DNA of 64,000 nucleotides from JABDQA01 sp963759125. Its GTDB lineage: Bacteria; Desulfobacterota; Desulfobulbia; Desulfobulbales; Desulfocapsaceae. The position numbers and the translations under genes were made by a program. Shown here one piece after another: positions 61,415 to 64,000 of this stretch. Location: the NCBI GenBank assembly GCA_963759125.1, contig CAVWXN010000012.1, positions 1 through 64,000 on the forward strand, read 5' to 3'. Under the pieces are notes generated by a model. The model did no database searches, was not told the origin of the DNA, and saw nothing but the letters and a program-made list of their open reading frames with translations. Numbering within the stretch: the stretch's first letter is position 1; each line of letters opens with the position of its first letter.

Positions 61415-63193
61415 ATGAGCGACTATGCCCAGGCTGTTTACGAGTTTTACAAAAAGAACCTGAATAACAGCCGTCTGGATAAAACGACGCTGCTGGCCGA
61501 TTGTCCGTTCTGCCCGGAAAAGGGGTTGGACGGCGCTTCGAAACTGGTGGTGAGTGTCAATCCCGAGGGCTTTTTTCACGGTTTCTTTCGCTGTCTCAAC
61601 CGCTGTGTGCCCGGTGGTTTTCCGCTCTGGTATACGTCTCTGGCCAAGCTCGATCCCGAGCTGACCCCCGGTTTTGATCCGGACCAGGAGTATTCGCTGC
61701 GCCAGACCGATTATCCCGTACAGTCGATCAATCAGGAAATCAAGTCGTTCGAAGACAACCTGACCGATAGCATCATCGACCACTTCGGACAGAGCACCAT
61801 CAAGAAGCCGGTTCTCAGCGACATGTCCATTGGCTATAACGGCCGCTATATTGTCTATCCCTATTTCCAGGAGGACGGCAATTGCTATACGGCACGCTGT
61901 GTCAATCCCGACCGTAGCGAGGACTTCTTCTGGCACGGTGATGCGACCATGGCGGTCGAGCAGTTTCAGATCTTCAATGTCCTGGATATTCAGCGTTGTG
62001 AAAACGGTGCGCTGGTGCTCTGTGAGGGAGAGGAAAATCTGCTTCCGTTGAAACAGATGGGGCTGCCCGGTGTCGCCGTGCCCGACAGTCAGCTGTTCGA
62101 AACCATCGAATCGAGCCGTTTCGAGTTTATTCGTACCCTGTTCATCATCGCCGCCAACAATGGGGAATCGGAACTCAGGGCCCGGTCCCTCGCCAGCCGG
62201 CTTGGCCATAAGGTGCGGCTTTTGAACTGGCCCAAGGGTATGGCCAGAAATTATAATCTCTGGCAGCTGGCCAGAGACAAGGCCAGCGATTTTCCCGCCG
62301 CGGTCATCTCTATGGCCCGCAATTCCAAAGCCTTCTCACCCTTTGCCAGTCCCAGGCGGGAGCATGACCGCTTTTTCGAACAGATCAAGAGCCAGAGGGG
62401 TGATGACTACGCCAACCTGAAGTCGGGATTCACTGCTCTCGACGAGGCCTTGAACGGCGTGCACGGAATCAATGTGTATGGCGGGCCGCCCAAAGCCGGC
62501 AAATCCTGTTTCATGATTCAGGTCGGTACAGAAATGGCCCGCCGAGGGGTGCCGGTGATTTATTACGATTTTGAGAACGGTCGCCAGAAAATTTACCAGC
62601 GGACGATGATCAGGCTCAGTCGTATCGACGGGGCCACACTGGTTAGAGAGTCGTTTTCTGACGATGAGCAGCTCCGTTTTGATAGGGCCCATAGCGATTT
62701 CAAGAAAATGCTGCAGCATTTCAGGGTGGTAAACGATCGCGCCTTGAGTCCGGAAATCATGAAACGGCACATCGATTTCATCAGACACGAGACTCAGCAG
62801 GATTATTGCGTGGTCATTATCGACAGCTTACATAAGCTGCCGTTCAAGGATTTCAGCGAACGCCGCACCGGCATCGATGCCTGGCTCAGGCAGTTCGAGT
62901 CCATCAGAGATGAGCACAAGGTATCGTTTCTGATTATTTCAGAACTCACCAGAGGCGACCGGGGATCCTATGAAGAAACTCCGCATATGGGCATCTTCAA
63001 GGGCTCGGGAGATATTGAGTACAGTGCTGACAATGCTCTGGTATTGTATCCCGGGACAGAGGCCCAGAATATCACCTCAGTTTCCGACCGGACCGCCGAT
63101 CTCTGGTTGGTTGCCAGCAGGGAGCACAGTCCCGGCCTGGTAGCCGCCTATCAACTGGAATATCCCTACTGGGGTTTCAGGGAACTGGAATAG
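61415..63193 (+). CDS. Twinkle/T7 gp4-like primase-helicase
   Basis: The 592-residue protein joins three units. The N-terminus has a zinc-binding primase module with CPFCPEKG and a later CLNRC pair (residues 27-65). A TOPRIM-like domain follows, with LVLCEGEENLLPLKQMG around residue 200. The C-terminal half is a RecA-type DnaB helicase with Walker A GGPPKAGKSC (about 360), Walker B CVVIIDSLHKLP (about 465) and LIISELTRGDRG. This is the arrangement of phage T7 gp4 and mitochondrial Twinkle. No phage or plasmid genes surround it, so it is a chromosomal gene, possibly from an old element. It overlaps the convergent trmFO reading frame by 28 bases. Confidence 0.82.
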   Translation: MSDYAQAVYEFYKKNLNNSRLDKTTLLADCPFCPEKGLDGASKLVVSVNPEGFFHGFFRCLNRCVPGGFPLWYTSLAKLDPELTPGFDPDQEYSLRQTDYPVQSINQEIKSFEDNLTDSIIDHFGQSTIKKPVLSDMSIGYNGRYIVYPYFQEDGNCYTARCVNPDRSEDFFWHGDATMAVEQFQIFNVLDIQRCENGALVLCEGEENLLPLKQMGLPGVAVPDSQLFETIESSRFEFIRTLFIIAANNGESELRARSLASRLGHKVRLLNWPKGMARNYNLWQLARDKASDFPAAVISMARNSKAFSPFASPRREHDRFFEQIKSQRGDDYANLKSGFTALDEALNGVHGINVYGGPPKAGKSCFMIQVGTEMARRGVPVIYYDFENGRQKIYQRTMIRLSRIDGATLVRESFSDDEQLRFDRAHSDFKKMLQHFRVVNDRALSPEIMKRHIDFIRHETQQDYCVVIIDSLHKLPFKDFSERRTGIDAWLRQFESIRDEHKVSFLIISELTRGDRGSYEETPHMGIFKGSGDIEYSADNALVLYPGTEAQNITSVSDRTADLWLVASREHSPGLVAAYQLEYPYWGFRELE

Positions 63194-64000
63194 TAACGCC
63201 GGGACAGATCATACATCGCAGAATAGCATGCAGTGGGGACACAAGTTATTGTGTCCCCGTCCTTCGTTAAATCCGGTTGCTCTTCGATCCACTGCTTTAG
63301 CGCTGCGCTGGACCGCTCTGCCCTGATCTGACCTCTGAGCCGTTTAGCGACCTTTTTCTCCCAGGCCGGAAAGAGGCCGAAATTGACATTTGACGGTTGA
63401 AAATGGTTTGGGTCAGTCGCAGTCAGGTGCTTGATGAGAGCTCCCAGGGCCGTCTCCGGTGGAGGAGTGAGCGGCTCTGAACTTTGCCGCAGCCGGCCTG
63501 CGTTGATGCCGGCCAGCAGTCCCATGGCGGTCGATTCGACGTACCCCTCGACCCCTGAGAGTTGACCGGCCACCAGCAGGTTGGGGTTCTTCTTAGCCTG
63601 CAGGGTGGGCCGCAGAATTTCCGGAGCACAGATGAAGGTGTTTCGATGAATCGACCCGTAGCGGGCAAATTCAGCCCGTTCAAGCCCGGGTATCCGCCGC
63701 AGGATCCGTTCCTGTTCGCCGCGGGTCAGTTTGGTCTGGAAGCCGACCATATTGTAGAGCGTTCCCTCTTTATTCTCTTTACGCAACTGTACTACCGCAT
63801 AGGGCTGTACATTGGTTCGCGGGTTCTCCAGACCGACCGGTTTCATCGGACCGTAGCGCAGGGTGTCGATGCCCCTGGCGCTCATTACCTCGATCGGCAG
63901 GCAGCCCTCGAAATACTTTACCTCCTCGAAATCGTGCAGCGGCGCGCAGCGGGCCGTGTTGAGACTGTCGATGAAGTGCAGGTAGTCGTTCTCGGTCAAT
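63166..64000 (-). CDS. trmFO: Methylenetetrahydrofolate-tRNA-(uracil-5-)-methyltransferase TrmFO, C-terminal part
   Basis: About 277 residues are in the window; the N-terminal FAD domain lies beyond the right edge, so no start is given. TrmFO motifs include FEGCLPIEVMSARGIDTLRYGPMKPVGL, NMVGFQTKLTRGEQERILRRIPGLE, FARYGSIHRNTF and LLVAGQLSGVEGYVESTAMGLLAG. The enzyme makes ribothymidine-54 in tRNA using folate and FAD. The natural end is probably near ALKQWIEEQPDL; the last 30 or so residues (KDGDTITCVPTAC and beyond) come from the family A hairpin and the antisense of the next gene. TrmFO rather than TrmA supports a delta-proteobacterial or similar host. Confidence 0.92.
   Translation of the reverse strand, partial: LTENDYLHFIDSLNTARCAPLHDFEEVKYFEGCLPIEVMSARGIDTLRYGPMKPVGLENPRTNVQPYAVVQLRKENKEGTLYNMVGFQTKLTRGEQERILRRIPGLERAEFARYGSIHRNTFICAPEILRPTLQAKKNPNLLVAGQLSGVEGYVESTAMGLLAGINAGRLRQSSEPLTPPPETALGALIKHLTATDPNHFQPSNVNFGLFPAWEKKVAKRLRGQIRAERSSAALKQWIEEQPDLTKDGDTITCVPTACYSAMYDLSRRYYSSSLKPQ
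63235..63258. repeat. GGGGACACAATA palindromic element, family A, copy 4 (minimal)
   Basis: GGGGACACAA (63235-63244) and TTGTGTCCCC (63249-63258) are perfect inverted repeats around a GTTA loop. It is only the tip of the family A element and lies inside the trmFO reading frame, where it encodes the C-terminal extension. Confidence 0.85.

Overview
The window looks like chromosomal DNA of a Gram-negative bacterium, most likely a Desulfobacterota (delta-proteobacterial) relative of the Desulfobulbales. The reasons are indirect: LPS synthesis (waaA) and signal-peptide-bearing envelope proteins indicate an outer membrane; the folate-type tRNA methyltransferase TrmFO, an FmdE-like protein, a DUF4080-type B12 radical SAM protein, a di-haem cytochrome c and a thioredoxin-type ArsC with ACR3 fit that group. 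I could not run a search, so the lineage is inference. No rRNA, CRISPR array, prophage or integrase was seen. One tRNA (Ser, anticodon CGA) is present.

Layout. 1-10 kb is AT-rich accessory DNA: a nitrilase, a di-haem cytochrome flanked by a 90-bp inverted repeat, a broken iron-sulfur subunit, a SOUL lipoprotein, an ArnT-type glycosyltransferase, an ORF-less group II intron abutting a class V aminotransferase, and small envelope genes. 10.6-18.3 kb holds a DEAD-box helicase, then a GC-rich TRAP transporter operon (dctPQM, a lyase of the DHDPS/NAL family, a deleted ribokinase) and a second, AT-richer DHDPS-like gene. 18.9-31 kb is a mixture of stress and redox genes (CBS, DUF1059, DsrE-like, SDR, FmdE-like, cold shock, CMD, LUD, aldo/keto reductase, DUF3179) with several broken genes. 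31.8-33.7 kb carries acr3-arsC and the tRNA. 34-38.3 kb carries an AroE-like enzyme, PilZ, a zinc-knuckle protein, a GntR regulator and HU.

38.5-64 kb is GC-richer core genome: grpE-dnaK, trpS, an HD hydrolase, a cyclophilin-FKBP fusion, waaA, xthA, nhaA, a very large M1 peptidase-ChaN-PDZ fusion, a B12 radical SAM protein, serA, DUF362, a FabL-type reductase, an ABC exporter with a transglutaminase, maf, a Twinkle/T7 gp4-like primase-helicase and the 3' part of trmFO.

Two dispersed palindromic repeat families run through the window: a short family with GGGGACACAATA ends (four copies, 44-63 kb) and a 130-150-bp family (three copies at 18.3, 43.1 and 61.2 kb). There is also one MITE-like element at 29.2 kb. 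A striking number of genes are broken by single-base indels (20.98, 30.61, 43.47, 49.17, 49.77, 49.82, 50.10 and 51.95 kb). This could be real decay, but the pattern is also what residual sequencing or assembly indels would produce, so each is reported as a frameshift rather than as proven loss of function.
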